64,000 nucleotides of DNA, taken from positions 71,502 through 135,501 of the forward strand of contig URYN01000005.1 in the NCBI GenBank assembly GCA_900552135.1. The letters are read 5' to 3'. Position numbers and translations under genes: made by a program. The stretch comes from an uncultured Clostridium sp. Its GTDB lineage: Bacteria > Bacillota > Clostridia > TANB77 > CAG-508. The notes under the pieces are model-generated. The model was given only the letters and a program-made list of their open reading frames with translations, was not told where the DNA came from and searched no databases. Shown in pieces: positions 8,756 to 17,267 of the stretch (the stretch's first letter is position 1; each line of letters begins with the position of its first letter).

Positions 8756-9622
8756 ATGGATGGAATTATTCTAGTAAATAAAGAAAAAGACTTCACATCA
8801 CACGATGTTGTAAGCATAGTAAAAAAAATAACAGAATCAAAGGTTGGACACACTGGTACATTAGACCCTAATGCTACCGGTGTTTTACCGCTGTTAATTG
8901 GAAATGCAACAAAAATTTCAAAATATCTAATTAACCATGACAAAGAATATGAAGCTGTAATTCAGTTGGGCAAAAAAACGACCACTGCAGATATTGAAGG
9001 GGAAGTAATAGAAGAAAAAGAAGTTCCAGAAAAAATATACATAGAATGTGAAAATATATTAAAAAGCTTCATTGGAAAACAAAAACAGACTCCACCAGCT
9101 TACTCTGCAATAAAAGTAAACGGAAAAAAATTATATAGCTATGCAAGGGAAGGCATAAAAATAGAAATTGAACCAAGAAACATAGAAATTTATAATATTG
9201 AATTAATGAATATAAATAAAGAAGAAAAACAAATAAGCTTTAGAGTGAGTTGCTCAAAAGGAACTTACATCAGAAGCTTATGCGAAGATATTGCAGATAA
9301 ACTTGGAACAGTTGGATACATGAAAGACTTAAAAAGAACCAAAGTCGGAGATTTTGAAATAAAAGAAGCAATCACAATTGACGAGTTAAAAGAAAAATTT
9401 GAAAAAAACGATTTTTCAGATGTGATTACAATAGAAAATATATTCAAAGACATGCCAAAAATAGAGCTAAACGAAAACAATATAAAACAATATTTGAATG
9501 GAGTTAAAATAACAGAAAAAAATCAAGACGGAATCTATAGAATTTTTTATAAAAACGAGTTCAATGGAATTGGAATAGTAAAGGATAACAAATTAAAGAG
9601 AGATTTAGTGATTGCGGAATAG
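8756..9622 (+). CDS. truB: tRNA pseudouridine(55) synthase TruB
   Basis: Converts U55 of the T-loop in tRNAs to pseudouridine. 288 residues. Visible: N-terminal MDGIILVNKEKDFTSHDVV, catalytic motif HTGTLDPNATGVLPL with the nucleophile Asp (about residue 41), the KQKQTPPAYSAIKVNGKK block, and SKGTYIRSLCEDI. The C-terminal PUA-like end is short. It is the last gene of the operon; the ribF and rpsO genes that often follow are not here. A 33-nt gap leads into a strong promoter for the unrelated type III toxin-antitoxin locus. Confidence 0.96.
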   Translation: MDGIILVNKEKDFTSHDVVSIVKKITESKVGHTGTLDPNATGVLPLLIGNATKISKYLINHDKEYEAVIQLGKKTTTADIEGEVIEEKEVPEKIYIECENILKSFIGKQKQTPPAYSAIKVNGKKLYSYAREGIKIEIEPRNIEIYNIELMNINKEEKQISFRVSCSKGTYIRSLCEDIADKLGTVGYMKDLKRTKVGDFEIKEAITIDELKEKFEKNDFSDVITIENIFKDMPKIELNENNIKQYLNGVKITEKNQDGIYRIFYKNEFNGIGIVKDNKLKRDLVIAE

Positions 9623-9654
9623 TAAAAAAATAAAACAAAAAGATTAAAATTTGA

Positions 9655-9683
9655 TTGACAGAAGGCATAAAAGATAGTATAAT
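9655..9683 (+). promoter_or_regulatory. Consensus promoter of the type III toxin-antitoxin locus
   Basis: TTGACA (9655-9660), exactly 17 bp, TATAAT (9678-9683). A fully consensus SigA promoter directly upstream of the RNA repeats, as expected for an antitoxin RNA that must be made in excess over the toxin mRNA. Confidence 0.85.
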
Positions 9684-9714
9684 TAATATACTAATACGGA
9701 ATAGCTATTTAGTA

Positions 9715-9836
9715 ATTCGAGTGTTTCGCAACTCAAAAAAATGGCGAGCAATATATTCGAGTGTTTCACGACTCAAAAGAAACGGTGAACGATATATTCG
9801 AGTAAACGCTTGCTCAAAGCAAAAAGCGTATTGTAA
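9715..9836 (+). ncRNA. Type III antitoxin RNA: three tandem 40/41-nt repeats (ToxI-like)
   Basis: Three imperfect head-to-tail units start at 9715, 9755 and 9796 (period 40 then 41), each opening with ATTCGAGT and carrying a short internal inverted repeat (GAGT...ACTC and variants). In type III systems (ToxIN, AbiQ, CptIN, TenpIN) such repeats are cut by the toxin into single units that fold as pseudoknots and wrap the toxin in an inactive ring. Here the order promoter, repeats, terminator, ToxN-like gene is complete. The open frame that spans the repeats has no ribosome site and is treated as non-coding. Exact processing sites are not known. Confidence 0.85.
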
Positions 9837-9840
9837 TTAA

Positions 9841-9873
9841 GGGGGTTAAAATCTAGGTTTTAACTCTCTTTTT
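9841..9873 (+). terminator. Leaky terminator between antitoxin repeats and toxin gene
   Basis: 11-bp stem GGGGGTTAAAA (9841-9851) with TTTTAACTCTC (9858-9868), including G-U pairs, a 6-nt loop and T5. In type III loci this hairpin limits read-through and sets the antitoxin:toxin ratio. The toxin ribosome site (AAGGAG) follows immediately. Confidence 0.8.
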
Positions 9874-9891
9874 ATGTAAGGAGATGTAAAG

Positions 9892-10389
9892 ATGAAATTA
9901 AAATTCTATGAAGTTGATAGTGAATATATAAAGTTTTTAAGAGAAAACGGAGACGAAAAAATTCCTAATATAGTTTATGAAAAACATAAAAAATTTTTTT
10001 GTGGGATAGTCCTTACAATCAATGGATTTAATTATTTTGCACCTGTATCTTCATACAACAAAAAAGCACATACAGTATTTTTAATAATGGATAGAGATAA
10101 GAGAACAAAAGAATTAACTCCTATTTCTTCGTTGAGATTTTCTTTTATGTTTCCCTGCCCGATAGAATATTTAAATCAAAAAGATTTTTCAAAAGAAGAA
10201 GAAAAATATCAAAATCTATTAAGAAAAGAACTACATTATTGCAATATAAACAGAGAAAGAATAAAGAAAACTGCAAAGGATGTATATAAATTAGGAATGA
10301 AAGAAGAAACAAGAAGAAAATTTAATATTTGTAATTTTAAAAAATTAGAAGAACAGTGTTTAAAGTATATGAATTTAAATAGTATGTAA
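9892..10389 (+). CDS. Type III toxin-antitoxin endoribonuclease, ToxN/AbiQ-like
   Basis: Predicted toxin RNase that cleaves cellular and phage mRNAs and its own antitoxin repeats; ToxN and AbiQ give abortive phage infection. 165 residues, the usual size. Matches the ToxN pattern: N-terminal KFYEVDSEYIKFLRENGDEKIPN, then FFCGIVLTINGFNYFAPVSS with the small-residue pair and following Lys (SSYNKK, about 52-57) where ToxN has its active-site residues, ISSLRFSFMFPCP, and a basic C-terminal helical part. AAGGAG lies 8 nt before the ATG. The upstream repeats and terminator support the call more strongly than the protein alone. Family subclass is uncertain. Confidence 0.88.
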   Translation: MKLKFYEVDSEYIKFLRENGDEKIPNIVYEKHKKFFCGIVLTINGFNYFAPVSSYNKKAHTVFLIMDRDKRTKELTPISSLRFSFMFPCPIEYLNQKDFSKEEEKYQNLLRKELHYCNINRERIKKTAKDVYKLGMKEETRRKFNICNFKKLEEQCLKYMNLNSM

Positions 10390-10447
10390 TGTAAAATAAT
10401 AGAACAGAAACCTGAAGAATATATTATTGAAAAATTTAAAAAATCTA

Positions 10448-10479
10448 TTGCATAAAAATATTTGTTATGATAATATAAT
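10448..10479 (+). promoter_or_regulatory. Probable promoter of the 10.5 kb structured RNA
   Basis: TTGCAT (10448-10453), then TAATAT at 10471-10476 with a 17-bp spacer (an overlapping TATAAT at 10474 would need 20 bp). It lies about 22-25 nt before the 5' arm of the RNA's closing stem. Confidence 0.5.
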
Positions 10480-10499
10480 TATAGCAAACAGAAATTAAA

Positions 10500-10697
10500 T
10501 AAATATTCCCTGCGTGGTACGTGTAGAACGGAATTTTAGAACCAACAAATCTTAAACGGGAGTCCGCCTTTGAATGTGGCGTGTAAGCTTAATCTAAATC
10601 TTAAGAAACCCATGAGCATTCAACAAGACACCCACCTGTCTCGGCAGGTTTCTTAAAATTTCATTTAACTTACGGCTAAGGTGGGGGATATTTTTTG
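10500..10697 (+). ncRNA. ssrS: Structured RNA of about 195 nt, probably 6S RNA
   Basis: 6S RNA binds SigA-RNA polymerase by mimicking an open promoter. The gene-free stretch carries an AATATTCCC arm near its 5' end that pairs with GGGGATATT near 10684-10692 (10 bp with one G-U), followed directly by T6, so the transcript would be a closed rod of about 195 nt, the usual 6S size. Inside are paired tracts (CTTAAGAAACC around 10603 with GGTTTCTTAA around 10647) and the blocks CCCTGCG and ACACCCACCTG together with GGCTAAGGTGGGG, which resemble Firmicutes 6S ends from memory. No RNase P, SRP or tmRNA hallmarks were seen. The assignment rests on size, closing stem and these blocks. Confidence 0.55.
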
Positions 10698-10865
10698 ATT
10701 TGTAAATAAAAAAATATTATAAGGATAAAAATATAGTATCAGTACACTAAAAACGATAAAACGATAAAAATTAAAAAGTTAAGAAGTTATAAAGCTATAA
10801 AGTTATAAAGTAAAACATAGAAAAAAATTAAATCAGAATTTTACATGAAGTGAGACGAAGAGTAT

Positions 10866-11918
10866 ATGAGAATAATTGATGCATTAGATGATAAAATAAA
10901 ACTTTTAAAACTAAATAAAATAGATGATAGTAGCATTATTGCAAGGGAGCTACTATGTTTTATTATGCATGTCGACAAAACACATCTTATTATTCATGAA
11001 TACGATGAAATCGAGAATAATATTTTTCAAGAGTTCTCTAAAGAAATAGAGAATATAATTAATGGAAAACCTATTCAATATATCACACATAGTCAAGAAT
11101 TTATGGGACTTGATTTTTATGTTGATGAGAATGTATTAATTCCTCAACCTGATACTGAAATATTGGTTGAAGAAGTATTAAAAATAGCGGATAATATTAA
11201 GAAATCAAATACTCATAATGCAACAATTAAATTTGCAAAAACAACAGAAAAAAGAAATGAATTAAGCGGCGAGACTGCTGATGAAAAGAATGCGAGTAAA
11301 ATTAGAAAAAATAATGATGATGATAAAATTAAAATAATTGATTTGTGTACTGGTAGCGGTGCAATAGCCATTTCTCTGGATAAAATATTAAACAAAAACA
11401 GTGAAAAAGACAATGCAGAAAAATTAAAAGAAGAATATTGTAATTGCAATAAAAAAGCAGTAAAGAATCAAAAATGTGGCAATGCAATAGTTTTTGCAAG
11501 CGATATTAGCTCAAATGCATTAGAAGTTGCTGAAAAAAATAATGAATCAAATGGAACAAATGTAAAATTTGTTTTATCAGATTTGTTTGAAAATATTGAA
11601 GAAAACAAGTTTAATATAATCGTATCAAATCCTCCATACATAAGAACTGATGTGATTAAAGAACTTTCAAGACAAGTAAAACATGAGCCTCAAATTGCTT
11701 TAGATGGAGGAGAAGACGGCTTAGACTTCTACAGAAATATTATAAATGAAGCACCAAAATATTTGAATATAAATGGATATTTATGCTTGGAAATTGGATT
11801 TGATCAAAAAGAATCTGTTATAAATATATTGAAAAATACAGAGAAGTATTGTAATATAAAGGCTGTAAAGGATTTGTCTGGAAACGACAGATGTATAATC
11901 GCACAAACGTTAAAATAG
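10866..11918 (+). CDS. prmC: Peptide chain release factor N5-glutamine methyltransferase PrmC
   Basis: Methylates the Gln of the GGQ motif in RF1 and RF2, using S-adenosylmethionine. 350 residues, longer than the usual 280-290. N-terminal helical domain (1-80), then the Rossmann fold: IDLCTGSGAIAISL SAM-binding motif, and the catalytic NPPYI motif followed by LSRQVKHEPQIALDGGEDGL. Two hydrophilic Asn/Lys-rich insertions lengthen it, one before the SAM motif and one between motif I and FASDIS; they look like low-complexity expansions. The usual neighbour prfA is not adjacent, but the other substrate gene prfB is in the window at 53.1 kb. Just upstream is a short run of TTATAAAG repeats. Confidence 0.93.
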   Translation: MRIIDALDDKIKLLKLNKIDDSSIIARELLCFIMHVDKTHLIIHEYDEIENNIFQEFSKEIENIINGKPIQYITHSQEFMGLDFYVDENVLIPQPDTEILVEEVLKIADNIKKSNTHNATIKFAKTTEKRNELSGETADEKNASKIRKNNDDDKIKIIDLCTGSGAIAISLDKILNKNSEKDNAEKLKEEYCNCNKKAVKNQKCGNAIVFASDISSNALEVAEKNNESNGTNVKFVLSDLFENIEENKFNIIVSNPPYIRTDVIKELSRQVKHEPQIALDGGEDGLDFYRNIINEAPKYLNINGYLCLEIGFDQKESVINILKNTEKYCNIKAVKDLSGNDRCIIAQTLK

Positions 11919-12065
11919 CTAAAATATAATATAAATTGAAAGAAATTAAAAGAAATACTTTTGAAGTAAAATATAAAACAAAAAAAGATATGTCAAAATG
12001 GACGAGAAAGCTGACTGAATTCTGAAAAGAAACTAGTTCTAGTGCATAGAAAGAGAGGTGTTAAG

Positions 12066-12926
12066 ATGTCTTTTTCATCGGATTTAAAAACTGAGCTTAG
12101 CAAAATAAATAATTTAAAAAATAAAGACGAAGTTTTTGCTGAGTTTTTAGGATATTTAGTAACTAACAATATTACTCAAAAAGGAAAACTACTTAAGTTT
12201 TCAACAGAGAATGAATACAACATTAATAGATTTGCAAAATTGTTATGGAATTTGCAAATTCAGGATTATAAGATTGAAATTGTAGGAAAAACTTACAATA
12301 TTACTGTAAAGGAAAATGTTGAAAATATCGTTAGAGAAAAGCTTGAAGAATATGGAGCATGTAAGATTGGAAAATTTCTAAATACAGAAAATCTTAAGAA
12401 GGCTTTTGTAAGAGGAAATTTCTTAGGAGCTGGATCAATCAATAATCCGCAAAATAAGTATCATCTTGAAATAATTTTTAGCAAAGAAGAATTTGCGGTA
12501 ACGACTCTTGAAATGCTAAAGGAGTTTGAAATCAACGCAAAACTTCTGAATTCAACTATTTATTTCAAGGACGGAGAAGAGATTTCAAACTTTTTAGCAT
12601 TAATTGGTGCAAATTCTGCAGTTCTTAAGTTTGAACAAATAAGAGTAATGCGTGAAATGAAAAACAATGTAAATAGACTGGTTAATTGTGAAACTGCTAA
12701 TTTGAATAAAACAATAAATGCATCCGTGAAACAAATAGAAACGATAAAAAAGCTTAAGAAGACTGGAAAATTTAATAATCTTCCAGAGGAACTTAAAGAG
12801 ATTGCAAACTTGAGAGAACAGAATCCAAACACGACATCTGAAGAATTGGGAAATATGCTTCAAAAACCAATTAGCAAATCAAGTGTTAGTCATAGATTCA
12901 AAAAAATAGAAGAATACTTACAATAA
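12066..12926 (+). CDS. whiA: DNA-binding protein WhiA
   Basis: WhiA has a degenerate LAGLIDADG-type homing-endonuclease domain fused to a helix-turn-helix; it controls sporulation septation in Streptomyces and affects division and chromosome segregation in Bacillus. 286 residues from the ATG at 12066, which has AGAGGTG upstream; an in-frame GTG at 12042 would add 8 residues without a better site. N-terminal SFSSDLKTELSKI and the fold's FVRGNFLGAGSINNPQNKYHLE are recognisable. The C-terminal HTH contains ANLREQNPNTTSEELG and ends SHRFKKIEEYL, the typical WhiA tail. Here it lies between prmC and hemW instead of the common rapZ-yvcK-whiA group. Confidence 0.92.
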   Translation: MSFSSDLKTELSKINNLKNKDEVFAEFLGYLVTNNITQKGKLLKFSTENEYNINRFAKLLWNLQIQDYKIEIVGKTYNITVKENVENIVREKLEEYGACKIGKFLNTENLKKAFVRGNFLGAGSINNPQNKYHLEIIFSKEEFAVTTLEMLKEFEINAKLLNSTIYFKDGEEISNFLALIGANSAVLKFEQIRVMREMKNNVNRLVNCETANLNKTINASVKQIETIKKLKKTGKFNNLPEELKEIANLREQNPNTTSEELGNMLQKPISKSSVSHRFKKIEEYLQ

Positions 12927-13061
12927 TATTGATGTTTCATTGTTTTGATTAAAAGATAATAAATGAAGTACGAAAATGTTACATTATTATAAACAAAACA
13001 ATAAAATGAAAAATATATTTTTATTAATAATATTAAATAATCTAAATATAAGGAAACAATA

Positions 13062-14366
13062 ATGGAAATAAAAGAAATAGGACTATATATACACATTCCA
13101 TTTTGTAAACATAAATGCTATTACTGTGATTTTGTTTCGTATGCAAATAAAAAGAAATTCTTTAAGAAATATGTTGAATGTGTAAAAAAAGAAATAGAAA
13201 AATATGCAAGAGAAAATAGGATAATGTCAGAACATGGACTGGAACCTAAGTATGTAATAAAAACAATATATATAGGAGGTGGAACACCTTCTTTAATTGA
13301 TGAAGAATATATTGAAGACATACTAAAATCGATTCGTGAAAATTTTGAAATAACTTCGAATTTAGAAGAAAACTACGAGGCTCAAGATGAAGAAATAAAA
13401 AATTGCAAAGAGAAAAAGAAAGAGATAGGCAAAGAAAAAAATAACCAGATCATTGAAAATGACTTTGAAAAACAGAAAAATTACAATTCACAAATAGAAA
13501 CAACGATAGAAGTTAATCCAGGAACCGTTACAAAAGAAAAGTTGCAGAAATATTTAGAATGTGGAATAAACAGACTTAGCATCGGATTGCAGGCTGTGCA
13601 GGATAATCTACTTAAAGAAATAGGAAGGATTCACACTTTCGAGGATTTTCAAAATGTATACAAGTGGGCAAGAGAAGTTGGATTTGAAAATATAAATGTA
13701 GATTTAATGATAGGACTTCCAAACCAGACTCTTGACGATGTAAAAGAAAGCACAAAAAAGGTAATGGCTTTAAAACCAGAACATATATCGGTATATTCGC
13801 TAATCCTAGAGGAAAATACTAAACTGGAAGATATGGTTATAAAGGGAAAGCTGGAACTTCCAGATGATGAAATAGAAAGAAAAATGTATTGGTATGTGAA
13901 AAAGGCATTGGAAAAGCACAAATACATACACTATGAAATATCAAATTTTGCAAGACCTGGATTTGAATCTAAGCATAATAGCGATTGCTGGAACCAAAAT
14001 GAATATATTGGAATCGGAGCAGCAGCAAGTTCTTTTATGAATAATGCAAGATATGAAAATACATCGGATTTAAAAGAGTACATTTCGAACATAGAAACTG
14101 ACAAGCCAAGCAAAAATATTCAGCTACAAGAACTATTGGACGATGAAAGCAAGATAGATGAATACATGATGTTATCATTAAGAAAAATATCAGGTGTGAA
14201 TATCTCAGAATTTAAAAGAAAATTTAATCAAAATCCAATAATTAGATATAATAAAATACTAGAAAAATTGATTAAAGAAGAGCTCATAGAAATAGATGGA
14301 AATAATATAAGGCTCAGCTCAAAAGGAATAGATTTAGCCAATTTGGTTTGGGAAGAATTTATTTAA
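13062..14366 (+). CDS. hemW: Radical SAM heme chaperone HemW
   Basis: HemW, formerly called an oxygen-independent coproporphyrinogen oxidase homologue, binds heme and a 4Fe-4S cluster. The N-terminal IPFCKHKCYYCDF has the CxxxCxxC cluster motif, followed by the GGGTPS motif near residue 70 and INRLSIGLQ and VDLMIGLPNQT further on. The fourth Cys typical of true HemN (CxxxCxxCxC) is replaced by Phe, which fits HemW. 434 residues, about 55 longer than average owing to a Lys/Glu/Asn-rich insertion between the second beta strand and TTIEVNPGT. The C-terminal winged-helix part (RKISGVNISEFKRKF) is present. Next to it is an HD hydrolase. Confidence 0.92.
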   Translation: MEIKEIGLYIHIPFCKHKCYYCDFVSYANKKKFFKKYVECVKKEIEKYARENRIMSEHGLEPKYVIKTIYIGGGTPSLIDEEYIEDILKSIRENFEITSNLEENYEAQDEEIKNCKEKKKEIGKEKNNQIIENDFEKQKNYNSQIETTIEVNPGTVTKEKLQKYLECGINRLSIGLQAVQDNLLKEIGRIHTFEDFQNVYKWAREVGFENINVDLMIGLPNQTLDDVKESTKKVMALKPEHISVYSLILEENTKLEDMVIKGKLELPDDEIERKMYWYVKKALEKHKYIHYEISNFARPGFESKHNSDCWNQNEYIGIGAAASSFMNNARYENTSDLKEYISNIETDKPSKNIQLQELLDDESKIDEYMMLSLRKISGVNISEFKRKFNQNPIIRYNKILEKLIKEELIEIDGNNIRLSSKGIDLANLVWEEFI

Positions 14367-14401
14367 AAATATAATAAAATTTAAACTGGAGGAATAAAAT
14401 A

Positions 14402-14950
14402 ATGAAAGAAGAATTTATCGAATTATTAAGATCAACAAAAAGAGAAGGAATAGAAAATCTATTAGCATTTTTAGAAAAATCAGATTTTTATACAGCACCA
14501 GCAAGCACAAGATTCCATGGTAATTATGAAGGTGGACTTCTAGAACACAGCATGAAAGTATATGAAATTTTCAATGAAAAAATTAAGAATAGTGGGTTAA
14601 ACACTCCTGATGATACTGTAAAAATTGCTGCATTATTACATGATATATGTAAAACAAATTTCTACAAAACAGATTATAGAAATGCAAAAAACGCATTAGG
14701 AGAGTGGGAGAAAGTTCCATACTACACTGTGAATGATACAATTCCTTATGGACATGGAGAAAAATCTGTAATGATGCTTACAGAGTACATAAAATTAACA
14801 AATGAGGAAAAATATGCGATTCGTTGGCATATGGGCTTTACAGAGCCTAAAGAACTATATGGAACTCTAGGCGAAGCTTACAAAAAATATCCTATAGCTC
14901 TGTTGTTAAATGAAGCAGACCTTGAAGCTACATATTTTTATAACATTTAA
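14402..14950 (+). CDS. HD-domain phosphohydrolase of unknown substrate
   Basis: Small HD-superfamily metal-dependent phosphohydrolase, 182 residues. Motif residues: His in LLEHSMKV (about 50), the HD pair in ALLHDICKTNFYKT (about 79), a later His in IPYGHGEKS and another in RWHMG. These match the one-domain bacterial HD proteins related to YfbR-like and OrfX-type hydrolases, often of unknown substrate. A good ribosome site (GGAGG) precedes the ATG. The yyaC-like gene follows 10 nt after the stop, so the two are probably cotranscribed. No signal or membrane segment. Confidence 0.85.
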   Translation: MKEEFIELLRSTKREGIENLLAFLEKSDFYTAPASTRFHGNYEGGLLEHSMKVYEIFNEKIKNSGLNTPDDTVKIAALLHDICKTNFYKTDYRNAKNALGEWEKVPYYTVNDTIPYGHGEKSVMMLTEYIKLTNEEKYAIRWHMGFTEPKELYGTLGEAYKKYPIALLLNEADLEATYFYNI

Positions 14951-14959
14951 AGGAGTTAT

Positions 14960-15448
14960 GTGAGTTTGAAAAACATATTGTTTGTATGTATAGGAAATGG
15001 AAAAATAATTGGAGATAGTCTTGGACCTTTAATAGGAACGGTTCTTGAGAAGAATAAAAGACTGATTCAGAACAATGTAAAGATTGATGTTATTGGAACA
15101 TTTGAAAATCCTATACTATATTACAATGTGGAAGAGTTTATAAAAAATATTGATAGTCAAGATTATTCTGAAATCGTGATTATAGATTCTGCACTTGGTA
15201 GCAAAGAGAACATTGGAAAAGTTATGATTACACCAGCAGAAATATTAATTGGAGTTGGAGTAAACAGAGGCAGAATGGTAAAAGGAGATATAATTTTAAA
15301 AGGTGTTGTCGGAATTAATTATAACAACATAAGTAGAAATTTAATAGAATTAGAAAGTGTAGAAGCAAAGCAAGTTGAAAAGATTGCAAGTAAAATGCTT
15401 GACATCATATATTCAATAATCTTTAGGAAAACAGAAAGAATTGTTTAG
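14960..15448 (+). CDS. yyaC: Spore protease YyaC family protein (DUF1256)
   Basis: YyaC is a sporulation-associated protein structurally related to germination/hydrogenase-maturation type proteases. 162 residues. The glycine-rich N-terminal motif CIGNGKIIGDSLGPLIG and the central IIDSALGSKENIGKV block with a following Pro-rich AEILIGVGVNRG match the family. The start is a GTG at 14960 only 4 nt after AAGGAG; the in-frame TTG at 14966 has better spacing and is an alternative. It is one of several sporulation genes in this window and lies 10 nt downstream of the HD hydrolase gene. Confidence 0.85.
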   Translation: MSLKNILFVCIGNGKIIGDSLGPLIGTVLEKNKRLIQNNVKIDVIGTFENPILYYNVEEFIKNIDSQDYSEIVIIDSALGSKENIGKVMITPAEILIGVGVNRGRMVKGDIILKGVVGINYNNISRNLIELESVEAKQVEKIASKMLDIIYSIIFRKTERIV

Positions 15449-15503
15449 TAAAAAAATAATTATTAAGAATGGAAGTATAAAAACAATAAAGATGGCAATA
15501 ATT

Positions 15504-15542
15504 CCTATATAAAAGTGAGAAATTCACAAAAATATAGGAGGT
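15504..15542 (+). promoter_or_regulatory. Hairpin that overlaps a ribosome-binding site
   Basis: CCTATAT (15504-15510) pairs with ATATAGG (15532-15538), with an inner TGA/TCA pairing. The 3' arm covers half of the AGGAGGT that serves the ATG at 15549. Control of initiation is inference from this overlap. Confidence 0.4.
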
Positions 15543-15548
15543 ACATAT

Positions 15549-15938
15549 ATGAATCCTGAAAATATGAAGAACATTATAATTTTGAAAAACTTGCCTTCCA
15601 ACCTGATTGATGAAGCCATTGTTGTTGTGAAAAATAAGAAAGAATCAAAAGACATAAATTATAAGACTCTTATGCAAGACGGCAAAAGCAGAGCAATCCA
15701 GGGCTACATGAAGGAAGAAGAACTAAAAAAGATTGAGAATATAAAAAAAGAGGAAAGAAATTATATAATAAAAGAAGCAGAAATGGTTGTAGCAAATTAT
15801 ATTGCAAAAATAGAGAATCAAATTTTAGCTGAAAAGAAAGTGAAAAAAATAGAAAAGTTATATAAAAAAGTAAGAATTTTAAATGTAATGCTTGCTATTA
15901 TAAGCTTAATTTGTGTTGCAATACAAATAATTAAGTAG
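15549..15938 (+). CDS. Hypothetical tail-anchored membrane protein, 129 aa
   Basis: Not recognised. A soluble, strongly charged helical region (about 1-105, Lys/Glu-rich, likely coiled coil around EEELKKIENIKKEERNYIIK) is followed by one C-terminal hydrophobic segment (VRILNVMLAIISLICVAIQII), so it is probably anchored by its C terminus with the bulk in the cytoplasm. A clear AGGAGGT precedes the ATG, partly inside a hairpin. Its position between yyaC and the spoIVFA/spoIVFB pair suggests a sporulation role, but that is guilt by association only. Confidence 0.7.
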   Translation: MNPENMKNIIILKNLPSNLIDEAIVVVKNKKESKDINYKTLMQDGKSRAIQGYMKEEELKKIENIKKEERNYIIKEAEMVVANYIAKIENQILAEKKVKKIEKLYKKVRILNVMLAIISLICVAIQIIK

Positions 15939-16131
15939 ATATAGAGTGTTACCTTGATTTGATTCGTAAACGTATTTAGCATACTTAAACGATGATAAAA
16001 TAATATAGAAGAATGAAAATAGATTAAAAAAATGCCAAAAAGCAAAAATAAAATGAAAACAAAATTAAAAAGTAATAATACCTTAACCTTTGGAATATAA
16101 ATTTATAAAACAAAGGAAGAGGTGTTTTTTT

Positions 16132-17136
16132 ATGGAAAGAATACTAAGCCAAGAAGAAAGAATTAGAAGGGCAGAGGAAATTTACAATAGACGAAGATAT
16201 GAAAATAGATATAACGCAAATCAATATGCCTGTATAGAAAGAAGAAGAGATTCTGCCAAACCGAATTCAGTAAAAACTAAGAAAAAAATTGTTAAAAAGA
16301 TGATGCTACAGATAGTAATTTGCACAATTATTTACTTTGCATTTTATTTTATGAATAATTCAAAACTCATATTTTCGGAAGATGTAAACACGAAAACGAA
16401 AGAATTACTTTCTTATGATATAAGTCTGTCAAATATAGAAGAAAACCAGTATTTCAAGAATGTTAAGGAATATTTTAATGGATTAATTGGAAGGCTAAAA
16501 AATAATGGTGAAGAAAGCAGAAAACAGGAAACGGAAAATGTGACAAATGAAGAAAATACAAATAGCGGAAGTCTGGAAAATGAAAATAGTGAGAATGTAG
16601 AAAACCAAAATAATGAAAATACACAGACTCAAGATGCAAATGAAAGTACAGAGAAAAATCAAAATGTAGAACCAATCGGAGGGGCAGAAGAAATAGCTGT
16701 AGAAGAAACAAAAACTCAAGAAGAACAAGACATAGATTATGTAAAACAGAACATAAATATAATATGGCCATTAACAGGAGTAATCACTTCAAAATTTGGT
16801 TCAAGAACTGCAACCGAAATTGTTACAGCAAACCACTATGGAATCGATATTGCTGGAAATACGGGGACTTCAATTGTTTCAGCAATAGACGGAACAGTAA
16901 CTCAAAACTCGAGTGAAGGAGATTATGGAAAGCATTTGAGAATAGAAAATGGAGAGGTAATGACATTATATGCTCACTGTAGTAAATTGCTTGTAAACGA
17001 AGGAGATAGCGTAAAACAGGGACAAAAAATAGCAGAGGTTGGAAGTACTGGAAGAGCAACAGGTCCTCACTTACACTTTGAGATAAGAAGAGAAAATAGA
17101 TTCATTAATCCAGAAAGCATATTAGGAAGTATGTAA
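16132..17136 (+). CDS. spoIVFA: Membrane-anchored M23 peptidase-fold protein, SpoIVFA-like
   Basis: In Bacillus, SpoIVFA holds the SpoIVFB protease in an inhibited complex in the outer forespore membrane during sporulation. 334 residues from the ATG at 16132, which has GAGGTG upstream. A short charged N-terminal region is followed by one transmembrane helix (about 60-80, MMLQIVICTIIYFAFYF), an Asn/Glu-rich linker, and a C-terminal LytM/M23 fold: NHYGIDIAG, then YAHCSKL and GPHLHFEIRRENRFINP. The metal-site pattern is largely present (H..D, HLH), so enzymatic activity cannot be excluded. The assignment depends on the adjacent M50 protease gene 131 nt downstream; SpoIIQ is an alternative. Confidence 0.75.
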   Translation: MERILSQEERIRRAEEIYNRRRYENRYNANQYACIERRRDSAKPNSVKTKKKIVKKMMLQIVICTIIYFAFYFMNNSKLIFSEDVNTKTKELLSYDISLSNIEENQYFKNVKEYFNGLIGRLKNNGEESRKQETENVTNEENTNSGSLENENSENVENQNNENTQTQDANESTEKNQNVEPIGGAEEIAVEETKTQEEQDIDYVKQNINIIWPLTGVITSKFGSRTATEIVTANHYGIDIAGNTGTSIVSAIDGTVTQNSSEGDYGKHLRIENGEVMTLYAHCSKLLVNEGDSVKQGQKIAEVGSTGRATGPHLHFEIRRENRFINPESILGSM

Positions 17137-17267
17137 GTTTTAATCATTGTAGTAAAGAAAAATTAAGAAAATGTTTCGGCAGAGTATTACCAATATAATA
17201 GAATTTATGCTGTGAAAATTGATTAAAATATAATTTTAGGACTTTATAGTGAAGAAAGGAAAATTCG

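Noticed and set aside
9715..9836. Possible CRISPR array
   Set aside because: Only three units, head-to-tail without unique spacers, no cas genes, and a toxin gene directly downstream.
9655..9840. 61-aa open frame across the three repeats upstream of the ToxN-like gene
   Set aside because: No ribosome site, the frame crosses 40/41-nt repeats whose period is not a multiple of three throughout, and the region fits a type III antitoxin RNA.
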